The notes under the pieces are model-generated. The model did no database searches, had not been told where the DNA came from, and saw nothing but the letters and a program-made list of their open reading frames with translations. The translations under genes were made by a program, and so were the position numbers. Shown piece after piece: positions 39,209 to 48,790 of a stretch of 64,000 nucleotides of DNA. Source of the stretch: Burkholderiaceae bacterium (lineage in GTDB: Bacteria > Pseudomonadota > Gammaproteobacteria > Burkholderiales > Burkholderiaceae_C); the NCBI GenBank assembly GCA_019234815.1, contig JAFALA010000047.1, positions 35,738 to 99,737 on the forward strand, read 5' to 3'. Numbering within the stretch: the stretch's first letter is position 1; each line of letters starts with the position of its first letter.

Positions 39209-41545
39209 TTGCTGAGCGAAATTGAAGGCACGGTGCAAGGCCATCGTGACGGTCACGGCTTCTTGCTGCCCGACGACGGGCAACCCGACATCTACCTGTC
39301 GTCGCAGGAAATGCATGCGGTGATGCATGGCGACCGCCTGCGCGTGCGGGTCGTGCGCTTTGACAAGCGCGGTCGTCCCGAAGGTCGCGTGCTCGAAATC
39401 CTGGAGCGCAAGAAGCGGCCCATCATCGGCCGTCTGCTGCTCGAATCGGGGGTCTGGCTGGTGGCGCCGGAAGACAAGCGTTACGGCCAGGACATCCTGA
39501 TTCCCAAGAACGGCATTGCCAACGCGGTGGCAGGGCAGGTCGTGGCCGTGGAGCTGACCGAGCCGCCTTCGCTGCATTCGCAGCCGGTGGGCCGCGTGGT
39601 GGAGGTGCTGGGCGAGATCGACGACCCCGGCATGGAAATCGAAATCGCGGTGCGCAAATACGATGTGCCGCATCGCTTCAGCGCCGAGACCCTGGCGCAG
39701 GCCGCCAAGCTGCCCGACAGGCTGCGCGCCCTCGACCTGAAGAACCGCATTGACCTGCGCGACGTACCGCTGGTCACCATCGATGGCGAGGACGCGCGCG
39801 ACTTCGACGATGCCGTCTATTGCGAGCCCCACAAGCAAGGGCGCGGCAAGACGGCCTTCAAGGGCTGGCGCCTGCTGGTGGCGATTGCGGACGTGAGCCA
39901 TTACGTCAAGCCGGGCGAGGCGCTCGACGAGGATGCCTACGAGCGCGCCACCTCGGTGTATTTCCCGCGTCGCGTGATTCCGATGCTGCCGGAAAAGCTC
40001 TCCAACGGCCTGTGCTCGCTCAATCCGAGCCAGGACCGGCTGGCCATGGTCTGCGACATGCTGGTCAGCGAGGACGGCAGCACCCAGGCCTACCAGTTCT
40101 ATCCGGCCGTGATCTGCTCGCATGCACGGCTGACCTATACCGAGGTCGCGGCGGTGCTGGCCAACACGCACGGCCCCGAGGCGTCCAAGCGCAAGGAGCT
40201 GATCCCGCACCTGCTGCATCTGCACGATGTATACCGGGCCTTGCTCGGTGACAGGCAAAAGCGCGGCGCCGTGGACTTCGATACGGTGGAGACGCAGATC
40301 ATCTGCGACGACAACGGGCGCATCGAGAAAATCGTGCCGCGCACCCGCAATGACGCGCACCGCCTGATTGAGGAGGCCATGCTGGCGGCCAATGTCTGCG
40401 CCGCGGACTTCATCGCCGGGGCCAAGCACAGCGCGCTGTTCCGCGTGCACGAGGGTCCCACGCCCGAGAAGCGCATCGCGCTGCAGGCCTACCTGCGGGC
40501 GCTGGGACTGGGTCTTGGGATCAGCGACGAACCTTCGCCCGGCGAATACCAGGCCATCGCGCAGGCCACCAAGGAGCGGCCGGACGCCACGCAGATCCAC
40601 ACCATGCTGCTGCGCTCCATGCAGCAGGCCATCTACACCGGCGCCAACGCGGGCCACTTCGGCCTGGCGTATCCGGCCTATACGCACTTCACCAGCCCGA
40701 TCCGGCGCTACCCGGACCTGCTCGTGCACCGCGTGATCAAGGCGATCCTGACGCACAAGCGCTACACGTTGGACGCCGCCAAGATGGAAGTGCCGCCGCC
40801 GCCCAAGCGGCCCGGCAAGGGCAAGCCCTTGAATCCGGCCGAGGCCAGCACCGAGCTGGAACGCTGGGAGATCGTTGGCGCGCATTGCAGCGCCAACGAG
40901 CGGCGCGCCGACGAGGCCTCGCGCGATGTTGAGGCCTGGCTGAAATGCCGCTATATGCGCGAGCATCTGGGCGAGGAGTTCTCGGGCACGGTCAGCGCGG
41001 TGACGAGCTTCGGCCTGTTCGTGCAGCTTGACGCCCTGTTCGTCGAGGGGCTGGTGCATATCACTGAGCTGGGCGGCGAGTACTACCGTTTTGACGAGGT
41101 GCGCCAGGAACTGCGAGGCGAGCGCACCGGCATCCGCTACGCCACCGGTGCGCGCGTGCAGGTGCAGGTCAGTCGCGTCGATCTGGACGGGCGCCGCATT
41201 GATTTCCGCCTGGTGCGCGATGCCGACGAGGTCAGGCCCGGTTCGCGCGGCCATCGCGACCGCTCCGAGAAGCTCGACCGCGCGGCTGGTCCGCAGGCGG
41301 TGCCGCAAGCGCCGCGCTCGGCGGTGGAGGCCTTGGACCAAGTCACTCGGGCCGATCGGGAACTGCAGGCCGAGCGGCGTGCAGCCAAGGCGGGCCGCAG
41401 CGCGGGCAAGGTTGCGGGCAAGCAATCTGCGCGCCCCGGCGCCGAAGTGGTTGCACATCCTGTCAAGGCTGCGCGAACCACGGCGCGCAAGGCTGCCAAG
41501 GCCGCTGCCAAATCGAGCGAATCACGCGGGCGCAAGCGCCGTTAA
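39209..41545 (+). CDS. rnr: Ribonuclease R, N-terminally short
   Basis: 3'-5' exoribonuclease of the RNB family that degrades structured RNA. The 778-residue protein starts almost directly in the first cold-shock domain (GTVQGHRDGHGFLLPDD). The RNB catalytic domain follows with the acidic cluster IDGEDARDFDDAVY (Asp192, Asp198, Asp200, Asp201). An S1 domain (about 590-670, GTVSAVTSFGLFVQL) comes next, then a basic Lys/Ala/Arg tail (about 690-778). The helix-turn-helix domain usual at the RNase R N-terminus is absent. No ATG lies between the upstream in-frame stop (39152) and the conserved region, so a TTG at 39209 is the best start. Confidence 0.93.
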   Translation: MLSEIEGTVQGHRDGHGFLLPDDGQPDIYLSSQEMHAVMHGDRLRVRVVRFDKRGRPEGRVLEILERKKRPIIGRLLLESGVWLVAPEDKRYGQDILIPKNGIANAVAGQVVAVELTEPPSLHSQPVGRVVEVLGEIDDPGMEIEIAVRKYDVPHRFSAETLAQAAKLPDRLRALDLKNRIDLRDVPLVTIDGEDARDFDDAVYCEPHKQGRGKTAFKGWRLLVAIADVSHYVKPGEALDEDAYERATSVYFPRRVIPMLPEKLSNGLCSLNPSQDRLAMVCDMLVSEDGSTQAYQFYPAVICSHARLTYTEVAAVLANTHGPEASKRKELIPHLLHLHDVYRALLGDRQKRGAVDFDTVETQIICDDNGRIEKIVPRTRNDAHRLIEEAMLAANVCAADFIAGAKHSALFRVHEGPTPEKRIALQAYLRALGLGLGISDEPSPGEYQAIAQATKERPDATQIHTMLLRSMQQAIYTGANAGHFGLAYPAYTHFTSPIRRYPDLLVHRVIKAILTHKRYTLDAAKMEVPPPPKRPGKGKPLNPAEASTELERWEIVGAHCSANERRADEASRDVEAWLKCRYMREHLGEEFSGTVSAVTSFGLFVQLDALFVEGLVHITELGGEYYRFDEVRQELRGERTGIRYATGARVQVQVSRVDLDGRRIDFRLVRDADEVRPGSRGHRDRSEKLDRAAGPQAVPQAPRSAVEALDQVTRADRELQAERRAAKAGRSAGKVAGKQSARPGAEVVAHPVKAARTTARKAAKAAAKSSESRGRKRR

Positions 41546-43065
41546 GACGTCGGCGCAGGGTGCAGGCTGCGCAGCGATTGGATCAGGTCCATGGCCAGCA
41601 GCGGCCCGCCTTGCCGGGCCGCGAATTGGGTGGCGGCCAACCCGTGCCAGCTGGCGGCCAGCGCCGCCAGGGTGTGCGGGTCGGCGCCTGGTGCCTGTGC
41701 CCACAGGCCGCCCAGCCAGCCGGCCAGCACGTCGCCGGTGCCGGCTGTGGCCAGGGCGCCATTGCCGGTCTTGTTGACGATCGGTGTGCGGCCGGGCGCG
41801 GCGCAAACCGTGCCGGATCCCTTCAACACCACGGTGCATTGAAAGCGCTCCGCCAGCGCTTGGGCGGCGTTCAAACGCTGGTGCTGTATGTCGTTCGCAT
41901 GGGGGTGCTGCGCGAGCCGTGCGGCCTCGAGTGGGTGAGGGGTTAGTACGGTGGACAGGGATTGCGCTGCCCGCGCACCCAGCAGACCCTGCAGCGCTGG
42001 ATCGGCGGCGACAGCGTTGAGCGCGTCGGCGTCCAATACGAGGCGCTTGGCGTGCGGCAGCAGCAGGGGCAGCAGGCCTTGCACGGCGGTGCCGCCGCCG
42101 CATCCGCAGATCAGGGTCAGGTCTTGCCAGGCTTCGACCTGGTCGAAGCGTCTGGCGCTCCAGTGCATCAATTCGAGCCGCTCGGGCAGCAGGGCTGGCG
42201 CCGATTCGTCCAGCAGGCAGGCATAGACGCGGCCGGCACCTGCGCCCAGGGCGGCGCTGGCCGCCAGCCAGGCGGCGCCGCACATGCCGGGCGCGCCGCC
42301 GATCACGAGTGCGTTGCCCTGGCCGCCCTTGTGGCTGTCATGGCGCCGGGCGGATGCGGCGTTCGGCTGCAGGCCTCGCAGCCAGGCCTGGTTGGCCTGC
42401 CGTGGCTCGACGCCCAGGTCGTCCCACCAGACGCGGCCGGCGTGATCGCGCCCATGTCCGGTGAAGAGGCCGGGCTTGAGCGTCAGCAGGCTCAGCGTGT
42501 GATCGGCGCAAACGGCTGTCGTACCTGGCAGAGTGCCCTGGTCGGCGTCCAGTCCGCTGGGGGCGTCGACGGACAGCACGCAAGCGCCTTGCTGACGGGC
42601 GCCGTTGATCGCCTCGATGCCTGCCCTCAGCGGCGGACTGGGCGCGCGATTCAACCCCAGGCCAAGGAGGGCGTCGATCACCAGGCTGGTGTCAGGAGGC
42701 GCCGTTGCGCTGCTTTGGATGCGTACACCAGCATCCATCGCCTTGCGCCTGGCCGCGCTGGCATCGGCGGGCAGCGCCTTGCCCTCGTCGAAAGGGCTGA
42801 CATGCACGTCGCGCCCCAGGGCCTGCAGCCAGCGGGCGGCCACCCAGCCGTCGCCGCCGTTGTTGCCGGGGCCGCAGGCAATCCAGACGGGGCCCGCCTG
42901 TGGCGCCACCGCCAGCGCGAGCTTGGCCAGCGCCAGGCCGGCCTTTTCCATCAGGGTGTGCAGAGGCAGCTTGCTCAGCGCGTCCGCCTCGATGAGGCGG
43001 CTGTGCGCGCTGTCATGCAGGGGCAGATCGTCGGGATGGTTGAGGGCGTCGATCATGGTGCGCAA
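41542..43065 (-). CDS. nnrDE: Bifunctional NAD(P)H-hydrate epimerase/dehydratase
   Basis: Repairs damaged NADHX and NADPHX. The 507-residue protein fuses an N-terminal epimerase (YjeF_N; WIACGPGNNGGDGWVAARWLQ and VIDALLGLGLNR) to a C-terminal ADP-dependent dehydratase (YjeF_C; NALVIGGAPGMCGAAWLA, LTPHPLEAARL, VLKGSGTVCA, and TGNGALATAGTGDVLAGWLGGL with the catalytic Asp). Starts at 43065 or 43056 are both possible. Its stop overlaps the convergent rnr stop within TTAA. It follows the DadA-like gene on the minus strand by 35 bases and is probably co-transcribed with it. Confidence 0.95.
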   Translation of the reverse strand: MRTMIDALNHPDDLPLHDSAHSRLIEADALSKLPLHTLMEKAGLALAKLALAVAPQAGPVWIACGPGNNGGDGWVAARWLQALGRDVHVSPFDEGKALPADASAARRKAMDAGVRIQSSATAPPDTSLVIDALLGLGLNRAPSPPLRAGIEAINGARQQGACVLSVDAPSGLDADQGTLPGTTAVCADHTLSLLTLKPGLFTGHGRDHAGRVWWDDLGVEPRQANQAWLRGLQPNAASARRHDSHKGGQGNALVIGGAPGMCGAAWLAASAALGAGAGRVYACLLDESAPALLPERLELMHWSARRFDQVEAWQDLTLICGCGGGTAVQGLLPLLLPHAKRLVLDADALNAVAADPALQGLLGARAAQSLSTVLTPHPLEAARLAQHPHANDIQHQRLNAAQALAERFQCTVVLKGSGTVCAAPGRTPIVNKTGNGALATAGTGDVLAGWLGGLWAQAPGADPHTLAALAASWHGLAATQFAARQGGPLLAMDLIQSLRSLHPAPTS

Positions 43066-43100
43066 TCCCGAGTGGAGCGTGGTGGCGGTGCTTTCAGGCG

Positions 43101-44441
43101 CTATTGCAGGCTGGCTCGATCGGGCTTCAGGCTGCTCAAGGCCTGCGCATCGGATACACCGGCGATCTGCTCGGCCAGCATCCGGGCGCTGCCGCAGGCC
43201 TGCGCCCAGCCGCTGCTGCCGTGACCCAGGTTGAGCCAGATGCCGGGGGCGGCGCTGCGGCCCAACACTGGCAGGCCGTCGGGCACGATGCTGCGCACGC
43301 CGCGCCAGCGCTGCACGCCGCCTTGCGTGGCGCCCGGAAACCAGTCGTGCAGGACCTTGTGCAGCGCGGCCAGCAGCCGGGCCTCGCGAGCCGCGCCAAG
43401 CGGGCCCAGTTGCATGCCGCCGGCCACTCGCACGCGCTGGCCGATGCGGCTGATGCTGACCTGATGTTTCTGGTCGATCAAGGCGGCCTGGGGGCCGAGA
43501 TGCGGAAAGGCTTCCAGCTGGCGCAGGTTGGCGGTGATGCTGCAGCCGGTGAGGGCGTACAGGTCCAGCGACAGGCCCAGCGGTTTGAGCAGGGGTGCCG
43601 ATTGCTGCGCCGCGCAGACGACGATGGCGTCAAAGCTCTCGCGTTCAGGTTCGTGGGAGTACGGCGTGGTACTCGGGCCCTCGGCGCTGCGCGAATCGTC
43701 GGCGCGCGAGGCCGCATGGGTGGCGTGGCCCTGCTCCGGCGGGCTGTAGCTGTGCAGCAGGCTGGGCCGCGAGCCGGCTTCGATGTGCGACACCGTGGTG
43801 TGGAAGCGGAACTGCACGCCCAGGCGTTGCGCCTCGTTTTTCAGCAGGAGCGCGAATTCGCGCGCATTGCCGACTTCGGCCTGCGGCAGGTGGATGCCCG
43901 CTTCCAGCGGAATGTCCGGATTCAAGCCGGGTTCGATGCTCAGGCAGGTCTGCGCATCCATCAGGCGATGCTGCACGGGCGAAGCCGGATCCATGCCGCT
44001 CAGGGCGTGCTCCACGGCTTTCAATTCGGCCGGGGTGCGCAGCAGCACCAGCAGGCCTTCGGTGCGTTCATGGTCCAGTTGAAATTGATGCCGCAGGCTG
44101 CGCATGCGTTCCTGGCTGAGATGGGTCAGGGCCTGCATGTCCCGCGCGGCCTGCTCCAGATTGCCGAGGCGCCGGACGCGCCGGGCGTTGAGCAGCCATC
44201 CGAGATGCCGGGGCGTCCAGCGCTGCGTGGCGCTGTGCCCCAGGCCCTGGTGCGGGCTCAGGGGTGTCAAGCCGCCGCCAGGCGCCTGCAACGCGGCGCT
44301 GACAATGCCGGCGTGCGCGAAGCTGGACTCCGACGCCACGCCGCCATGTCGATCAAACACGCGCACCTCATGCCCGTCCAATGCCAGCTCCAGCGCTGTT
44401 GCGACGCCCACCATGCCGGCGCCAACGATTCCAATCCGCAT
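43101..44441 (-). CDS. DadA-like FAD-dependent amino-acid oxidoreductase
   Basis: DAO-fold flavoprotein of the D-amino acid dehydrogenase family, 446 residues. It shows the FAD dinucleotide motif IGIVGAGMVGVATALEL, VFDRHGGVASESSFAHAG, and a C-terminal GVRSIVPDGLPVLGRS and NLGHGSSGWAQACGSA, which bind the flavin. It resembles DadA subunit A, which feeds electrons from D-amino-acid oxidation to the quinone pool. An insertion around residues 240-280 (Ser/His/Arg-rich) is not typical. The alanine racemase partner dadX is not nearby, so D-alanine catabolism is only one option. The start at 44441 gives MRIGIVGAG. Confidence 0.86.
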   Translation of the reverse strand: MRIGIVGAGMVGVATALELALDGHEVRVFDRHGGVASESSFAHAGIVSAALQAPGGGLTPLSPHQGLGHSATQRWTPRHLGWLLNARRVRRLGNLEQAARDMQALTHLSQERMRSLRHQFQLDHERTEGLLVLLRTPAELKAVEHALSGMDPASPVQHRLMDAQTCLSIEPGLNPDIPLEAGIHLPQAEVGNAREFALLLKNEAQRLGVQFRFHTTVSHIEAGSRPSLLHSYSPPEQGHATHAASRADDSRSAEGPSTTPYSHEPERESFDAIVVCAAQQSAPLLKPLGLSLDLYALTGCSITANLRQLEAFPHLGPQAALIDQKHQVSISRIGQRVRVAGGMQLGPLGAAREARLLAALHKVLHDWFPGATQGGVQRWRGVRSIVPDGLPVLGRSAAPGIWLNLGHGSSGWAQACGSARMLAEQIAGVSDAQALSSLKPDRASLQ

Positions 44442-44607
44442 CTCGTACTTTCTCGTGCAGCCGCTTCGGCGGTCATCCTGGGGAGCGCGCCAGGCCCGTG
44501 CCCGACAATCGCCGCTCTTGGGCCGCAATTATCAGGGCAGGGAGGCCAGACCCTCTGAGACGCCTGCACAGTTTCGCCGCCGCCTTGCTCAGGGGGCCGC
44601 AGGCATG

Positions 44608-44636
44608 CTGACAGGGACGGCGCATCATGCTATACT
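44608..44636 (+). promoter_or_regulatory. Sigma-70 promoter for rpsB
   Basis: CTGACA (44608-44613) and TATACT (44631-44636) are separated by 17 bases, each matching five of six consensus bases. It predicts transcription from about 44643 and a leader near 190 bases. This is the strongest promoter-like sequence in the window. Confidence 0.75.
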
Positions 44637-44642
44637 CTTTAG

Positions 44643-44833
44643 GCTTTGCTCGGTGGCCGCTGTTCATGGGTACTGGCAAAGCGGCTGGCTGGATCTTCTG
44701 TGGGGAAACTGCAGTGGAGCCGTTCGGCCAAATTCACAAATCCGGCAATCGACAGGTGTTGCGCCGTCCTCTGGCATTCCTTGGGGCGATGTGATTCTTG
44801 CCGGGTTCAAGACACAACCTTCGGAGTAATTTC
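44643..44833 (+). promoter_or_regulatory. Structured rpsB leader
   Basis: The stretch between the promoter and the rpsB ATG contains no gene. GCTTTGC (44643-44649) can pair with GCAAAGC (44676-44682). GCCGCT (44656-44661) can instead pair with AGCGGC (44680-44685); the two stems share 44680-44682 and exclude each other. A further hairpin GCCG-TT-CGGC lies at 44719-44728. Autogenous control by S2 is known for rpsB-tsf in E. coli; whether this leader does the same is inferred. Confidence 0.5.
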
Positions 44834-45580
44834 ATGTCCGTTACGATGCGCGAGATGCTGGAAGCCGGCGTCCACTTTGGTCACCAAACCCGCTTCTGGA
44901 ACCCCAAGATGGCCCCGTATATCTACGGCCATCGCAACAAGATTCACATCATCAACCTCGAGAAGACGCTGCCCGCGTTCGAAGAGGCGATGAAGTTCGT
45001 TCGTCAGCTGTCGGCCAAGCGCGGCAACATCCTGATGATCGGCACCAAGCGCCAGGCCCGCGAAGTGGTGGCTGCCGAAGCGCAGCGCGCTGGCGTGCCC
45101 TACGTCGACCAGCGGTGGCTGGGCGGCATGCTGACCAACTTCAAGACGGTCAAGGGTTCGCTGAAGAACCTCAAGGACATGCAGGCTCAGATCGAGGCCG
45201 GTACCCAGCCCGCCATCAAGAAGGAAGCGCTGATGTTTCAGCGCGACCTGACCAAGCTGGAAAAGAACATCGGCGGCATCCAGGACATGGCTGTCCTGCC
45301 TGACGCGCTGTTCGTGATCGACGTCGGCTACCACAAGATTGCCGTGGCCGAAGCCAAGAAGCTGGGCATCCCCGTGATCGGCGTGGTCGACACCAACCAC
45401 TCGCCCGAAGGCATCGACTACGTGATCCCCGGCAACGACGACTCTGCCAAGGCCGTGGCCCTGTACGCCAAGGCCGTGGCTGACGCCGTGCTGGAAGGCC
45501 GCGCCAACGCCACCAACGAAGTGGTGCAGGCCGTGGCTCCCGCTGGCGACGAGTTCGTGGAAGTCAACGCTGGCGCCTGA
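44834..45580 (+). CDS. rpsB: 30S ribosomal protein S2
   Basis: S2 of the small ribosomal subunit. The 248-residue protein begins [23 protein letters not shown]. Family motifs are [31 protein letters not shown] and [21 protein letters not shown]. The ATG at 44834 follows CGGAGTAATTTC. It opens the translation cluster rpsB-tsf-pyrH-frr and is separated from tsf by a strong hairpin with a T-tract. Confidence 0.99.
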   Translation: MSVTMREMLEAGVHFGHQTRFWNPKMAPYIYGHRNKIHIINLEKTLPAFEEAMKFVRQLSAKRGNILMIGTKRQAREVVAAEAQRAGVPYVDQRWLGGMLTNFKTVKGSLKNLKDMQAQIEAGTQPAIKKEALMFQRDLTKLEKNIGGIQDMAVLPDALFVIDVGYHKIAVAEAKKLGIPVIGVVDTNHSPEGIDYVIPGNDDSAKAVALYAKAVADAVLEGRANATNEVVQAVAPAGDEFVEVNAGA

Positions 45581-45612
45581 CGCCGGTTTGAATCCAGGCT
45601 AGACCAGGTAAG

Positions 45613-45638
45613 AGGGGGCTGATTCAGCCCCTTTTTTT
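45613..45638 (+). terminator. Terminator/attenuator between rpsB and tsf
   Basis: GGGGCTG (45615-45621) pairs with CAGCCCC (45625-45631) over a three-base loop and runs into TTTTTTT. This is a standard Rho-independent structure placed within the rpsB-tsf operon, so it probably works as an attenuator that gives more S2 than EF-Ts message. Confidence 0.9.
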
Positions 45639-45657
45639 AAGCTGAAATTGAAATAGA

Positions 45658-45679
45658 GGATCGGTTGTTCGATCCTTTT
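45658..45679 (+). other. Second hairpin just upstream of tsf
   Basis: GGATCG (45658-45663) pairs perfectly with CGATCC (45670-45675) over loop GTTGTT, followed by TTTTC. It ends nine bases before the tsf ribosome site, so it may act as a second weak terminator or limit ribosome access. Confidence 0.55.
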
Positions 45680-45697
45680 CGAAACACGGAGATTGAA

Positions 45698-46585
45698 ATG
45701 GCTGCTGTTACCGCAAGCATGGTCGCCGAGCTGCGCGCCCGCACCGATGCCCCCATGATGGAGTGCAAGAAGGCACTGACTGAAGCCGACGGCGACCTGG
45801 GTCGTGCGGAGGAAATCCTGCGTGTCAAGCTGGGCAACAAGGCCGGCAAGGCCGCTTCGCGCGTGACCGCCGAAGGCGTGGTGGCGACGGCCGTGGTCGG
45901 CGGCGCCGGCGCGCTGATCGAAGTCAACTGCGAAACCGACTTCGTGTCCAAGAACGACGCCTTCCTGGCCTTTGTCAACGCCCTGGCCGGCCTGGTGGCC
46001 GAGAAGGCGCCGGCAGATGTCGACGCGCTGGCAGCTCTGCCCCTGTCGCAGGAAGGCTTCGGCCCGACGGTGGAAGACGTTCGCAAGGGCCTGATCGGCA
46101 AGATCGGCGAGAACATGAGCATCCGTCGCTTTAAGCGCTTTGAAGGCGCCAAGCTGGCGTCCTACCTGCACGGCACCCGCATCGGCGTGATGGTCGAGTT
46201 CGAAGGTGACGAAATCGCTGCCAAGGACGTCGCCATGCACGTGGCCGCCATGAAGCCGGCAGCGCTGTCCAGCGCCGAAGTGCCGGCTGATCTGGTCGCC
46301 AAGGAGCGCAAGATCGCTGAGGAAAAGGCCGCCGAGTCCGGCAAGCCTGCCGAGATCGTCGCCAAGATGGTCGAGGGTTCGGTGCAGAAGTTCCTGAAGG
46401 AAGTCTCGTTGCTGAACCAGAGTTTCGTGAAGAACGACAAGCAGACCGTCGAGCAGATGCTGAAGGAAAAGGCCACCGCAGTGAAGGGCTTCACCCTTTA
46501 CGTGGTCGGCGAAGGCATCGAGAAGAAGGTCGACGACTTTGCTGCCGAAGTGGCCGCCCAGGTCGCTGCCGCCAAGGGCCAGTAA
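45698..46585 (+). CDS. tsf: Translation elongation factor EF-Ts
   Basis: Nucleotide-exchange factor that regenerates EF-Tu-GTP. The 295-residue protein shows the N-terminal UBA-like segment [25 protein letters not shown], the conserved [13 protein letters not shown], and a C-terminal core with [19 protein letters not shown]. The ATG at 45698 follows CGGAGATTGAA; in-frame codons upstream would extend into the hairpin. The gene is separated from pyrH by another hairpin. Confidence 0.98.
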   Translation: MAAVTASMVAELRARTDAPMMECKKALTEADGDLGRAEEILRVKLGNKAGKAASRVTAEGVVATAVVGGAGALIEVNCETDFVSKNDAFLAFVNALAGLVAEKAPADVDALAALPLSQEGFGPTVEDVRKGLIGKIGENMSIRRFKRFEGAKLASYLHGTRIGVMVEFEGDEIAAKDVAMHVAAMKPAALSSAEVPADLVAKERKIAEEKAAESGKPAEIVAKMVEGSVQKFLKEVSLLNQSFVKNDKQTVEQMLKEKATAVKGFTLYVVGEGIEKKVDDFAAEVAAQVAAAKGQ

Positions 46586-46632
46586 ACCCGAGGCCGGCAG
46601 AAAGCACGGTACGAAACACAATAAGAAACACG

Positions 46633-46653
46633 AGGGCGCCTTTGGCGCCCTTT
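46633..46653 (+). terminator. Probable terminator between tsf and pyrH
   Basis: AGGGCGCC and GGCGCCCT form an 8-bp stem (46633-46640 with 46644-46651) over loop TTT, followed by only TTTA. The weak T-tract suggests partial termination. Confidence 0.6.
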
Positions 46654-46729
46654 ACACTTGTGGTTTGCCGCCGGACTCACAAGGCCAGGCTGGCCCAAGC
46701 CACCATCCAATAGATCAGACGAGGTAAGA

Positions 46730-47440
46730 ATGCCCGCGCTCAAACGCATCCTGCTCAAACTTTCCGGCGAGGCCCTGATGGGCGACGACGCCTATGGCAT
46801 CAACCGCGCCACCATCGTGCGCATGGTGCGTGAAATCCAGGAAGTCACGCAGCTGGGTGTGGAGGTGGCGGTCGTCATTGGCGGCGGCAACATCTTCCGC
46901 GGCGTGGCGGGCGGCTCGGTCGGCATGGACCGCGCGACCGCCGACTACATGGGCATGCTGGCCACGGTGATGAACTCGCTGGCGCTGGCCGACACCATGC
47001 GCCAGGAGGGAATGACGGCCCGTGTGATGTCGGCCATCGCCATCGAGCAGGTAGTCGAGCCCTATGTGCGCCCCAAGGCCTTGCAGTACCTCGAAGAGGG
47101 CAAGGTGGTGGTGTTCGCCGCAGGCACGGGCAATCCCTTCTTCACCACCGACACGGCCGCCGCGCTGCGCGGCGCCGAGATCGGTGCCGAAATCGTGCTC
47201 AAGGCCACCAAGGTCGATGGCGTCTACAGCGCCGATCCCAACAAGGACCCGGAGGCAACGCGTTATTCGCGCATCAGCTTCGACGAAGCCATCACCCGCA
47301 ATCTGCAGGTGCTGGATGCGACCGCGTTTGCGCTGTGCCGCGACCAGAAGCTGCCGATCCGCGTGTTCAGCATTTTCAAGCCCGGCGCGCTCAAGCGCGT
47401 GGTGATGGGCGAAGACGAAGGTACGCTGGTGCACGTCTGA
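46730..47440 (+). CDS. pyrH: Uridylate kinase
   Basis: Hexameric bacterial UMP kinase (UMP to UDP), regulated by GTP and UTP in the family. The 236-residue protein has [44 protein letters not shown] and [21 protein letters not shown]. It also carries the amino-acid-kinase motif [17 protein letters not shown] and ends EDEGTLVHV. The ATG at 46730 follows GAGGTAAGA. It precedes frr by 40 bases. Confidence 0.98.
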   Translation: MPALKRILLKLSGEALMGDDAYGINRATIVRMVREIQEVTQLGVEVAVVIGGGNIFRGVAGGSVGMDRATADYMGMLATVMNSLALADTMRQEGMTARVMSAIAIEQVVEPYVRPKALQYLEEGKVVVFAAGTGNPFFTTDTAAALRGAEIGAEIVLKATKVDGVYSADPNKDPEATRYSRISFDEAITRNLQVLDATAFALCRDQKLPIRVFSIFKPGALKRVVMGEDEGTLVHV

Positions 47441-47480
47441 GTGCGCCGCGCAGGGAAAGAATCAAGCAAGGTCGAGAATC

Positions 47481-48041
47481 ATGAGCATTGCAGACATCAA
47501 GAAAAATGCGGAAGCCAAGATGGCCAAGTCCGTCGAAGCACTCAAGAATGAATTGCACAAAATCCGCACGGGGCGCGCCCATCCGGGCATCCTGGACCAG
47601 GTCAGCGTCGACTACTACGGCTCGGAAGTGCCGATCTCCCAGGTCGCCAACGTCACCTTGCTCGACGCGCGCACCATCAGCGTCCAGCCTTGGGAAAAGG
47701 GCATGGGCGCCAAGATTGAAAAGGCGATCCGCGAATCGGACCTGGGCCTGAACCCGTCCACGCAGGGCGAGCTGATCCGCGTGCCCATGCCGCCGCTGAC
47801 TGAAGAACGCCGCCGTGAGCTGACCAAGGTGGTCCGCAATGCCGGCGAAGACGCCAAGGTCGCCGTGCGCAACCTGCGCCGCGATGCCAACGAACAGGCC
47901 AAGAAGCTGCTCAAGGACAAGGAAATCTCCGAGGACGACGAGCGCCGCAGCCTGGACGAGGTGCAGAAGCTGACCGACCGCACCGTCGTCGAGATCGACA
48001 AGCTGGTTTCGGCCAAGGAAGCCGAAGTCATGGCGGTTTGA
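47481..48041 (+). CDS. frr: Ribosome recycling factor
   Basis: Splits post-termination ribosomes with EF-G. The 186-residue protein has the family length and motifs [58 protein letters not shown] and [28 protein letters not shown]. The stop TGA overlaps the uppS start region by up to four bases. It is part of the pyrH-frr-uppS-cdsA run. Confidence 0.98.
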   Translation: MSIADIKKNAEAKMAKSVEALKNELHKIRTGRAHPGILDQVSVDYYGSEVPISQVANVTLLDARTISVQPWEKGMGAKIEKAIRESDLGLNPSTQGELIRVPMPPLTEERRRELTKVVRNAGEDAKVAVRNLRRDANEQAKKLLKDKEISEDDERRSLDEVQKLTDRTVVEIDKLVSAKEAEVMAV

Positions 48042-48790
48042 GCGTGTCCGGCGTGAACAGCCAGAACAGCGAAAGTCAGGCCGTGCCGCGCCATGTGGCC
48101 GTCGTGATGGACGGCAACGGGCGCTGGGCCAAGAAGCGGTTTCTGCCGCGTTTCTTCGGGCACAAGCAAGGCGTCGACGCCTTGGTGCGCGTGGTGCAGG
48201 CCTGTATAGACCGCGAGATCGAATACCTGACGGTGTTCGCCTTCTCCAGCGAAAACTGGAAGCGTCCCAGCGACGAGGTGTCCGGCCTGATGGGCCTGGT
48301 GCTGGCGGCCGTGTCGCGCTACCTGGCCCGCATGGGCAATATGGGCGTGCGCATCCGTATCGTCGGCGATCGCGATGCGGTGTCGGACAAGCTGCGTGCG
48401 GCCTGGAACGAGGCCGAAGCCGCAACGGCCCACAACAGCAAGCTGACCTTGTCGGTCGCCTTCAACTACGGCGGCCGCTGGGACGTGGTGCAGGCCTGCA
48501 AGGGCGCCATGCGGGCCGGCGTCAGCCCCGACGAGCTCGACGAGGCACGGCTGTCCGAGTTCATGGCCATGAGCTATGCGCCGGACCCGGACCTGTTCAT
48601 CCGCACGGGTGGCGAGGTCCGCATCAGCAATTTCCTGCTGTGGCAAATCGCGTACACCGAATTCGTGTTTTCCGATTGCCTTTGGCCCGAGTTCGGCGAA
48701 GCGCAGCTGGATGCCGCCATTGCGGCCTTCCGCGAGCGCGACCGCCGCTTTGGCGGTGTCAAGGATGTTGCCGCGCCTGTGGAGGGCTGA
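48038..48790 (+). CDS. uppS: Undecaprenyl diphosphate synthase
   Basis: cis-Prenyltransferase making the C55 carrier lipid precursor for peptidoglycan and O-antigen. The roughly 250-residue protein shows the catalytic [13 protein letters not shown] (Asp25) and [25 protein letters not shown] and the C-terminal [19 protein letters not shown] with AYTEFVF complete the pattern. The start is a TTG at 48038 overlapping the frr stop or a GTG at 48044; there is no nearby ATG before the conserved part. Confidence 0.96.
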   Translation: MSVSGVNSQNSESQAVPRHVAVVMDGNGRWAKKRFLPRFFGHKQGVDALVRVVQACIDREIEYLTVFAFSSENWKRPSDEVSGLMGLVLAAVSRYLARMGNMGVRIRIVGDRDAVSDKLRAAWNEAEAATAHNSKLTLSVAFNYGGRWDVVQACKGAMRAGVSPDELDEARLSEFMAMSYAPDPDLFIRTGGEVRISNFLLWQIAYTEFVFSDCLWPEFGEAQLDAAIAAFRERDRRFGGVKDVAAPVEG

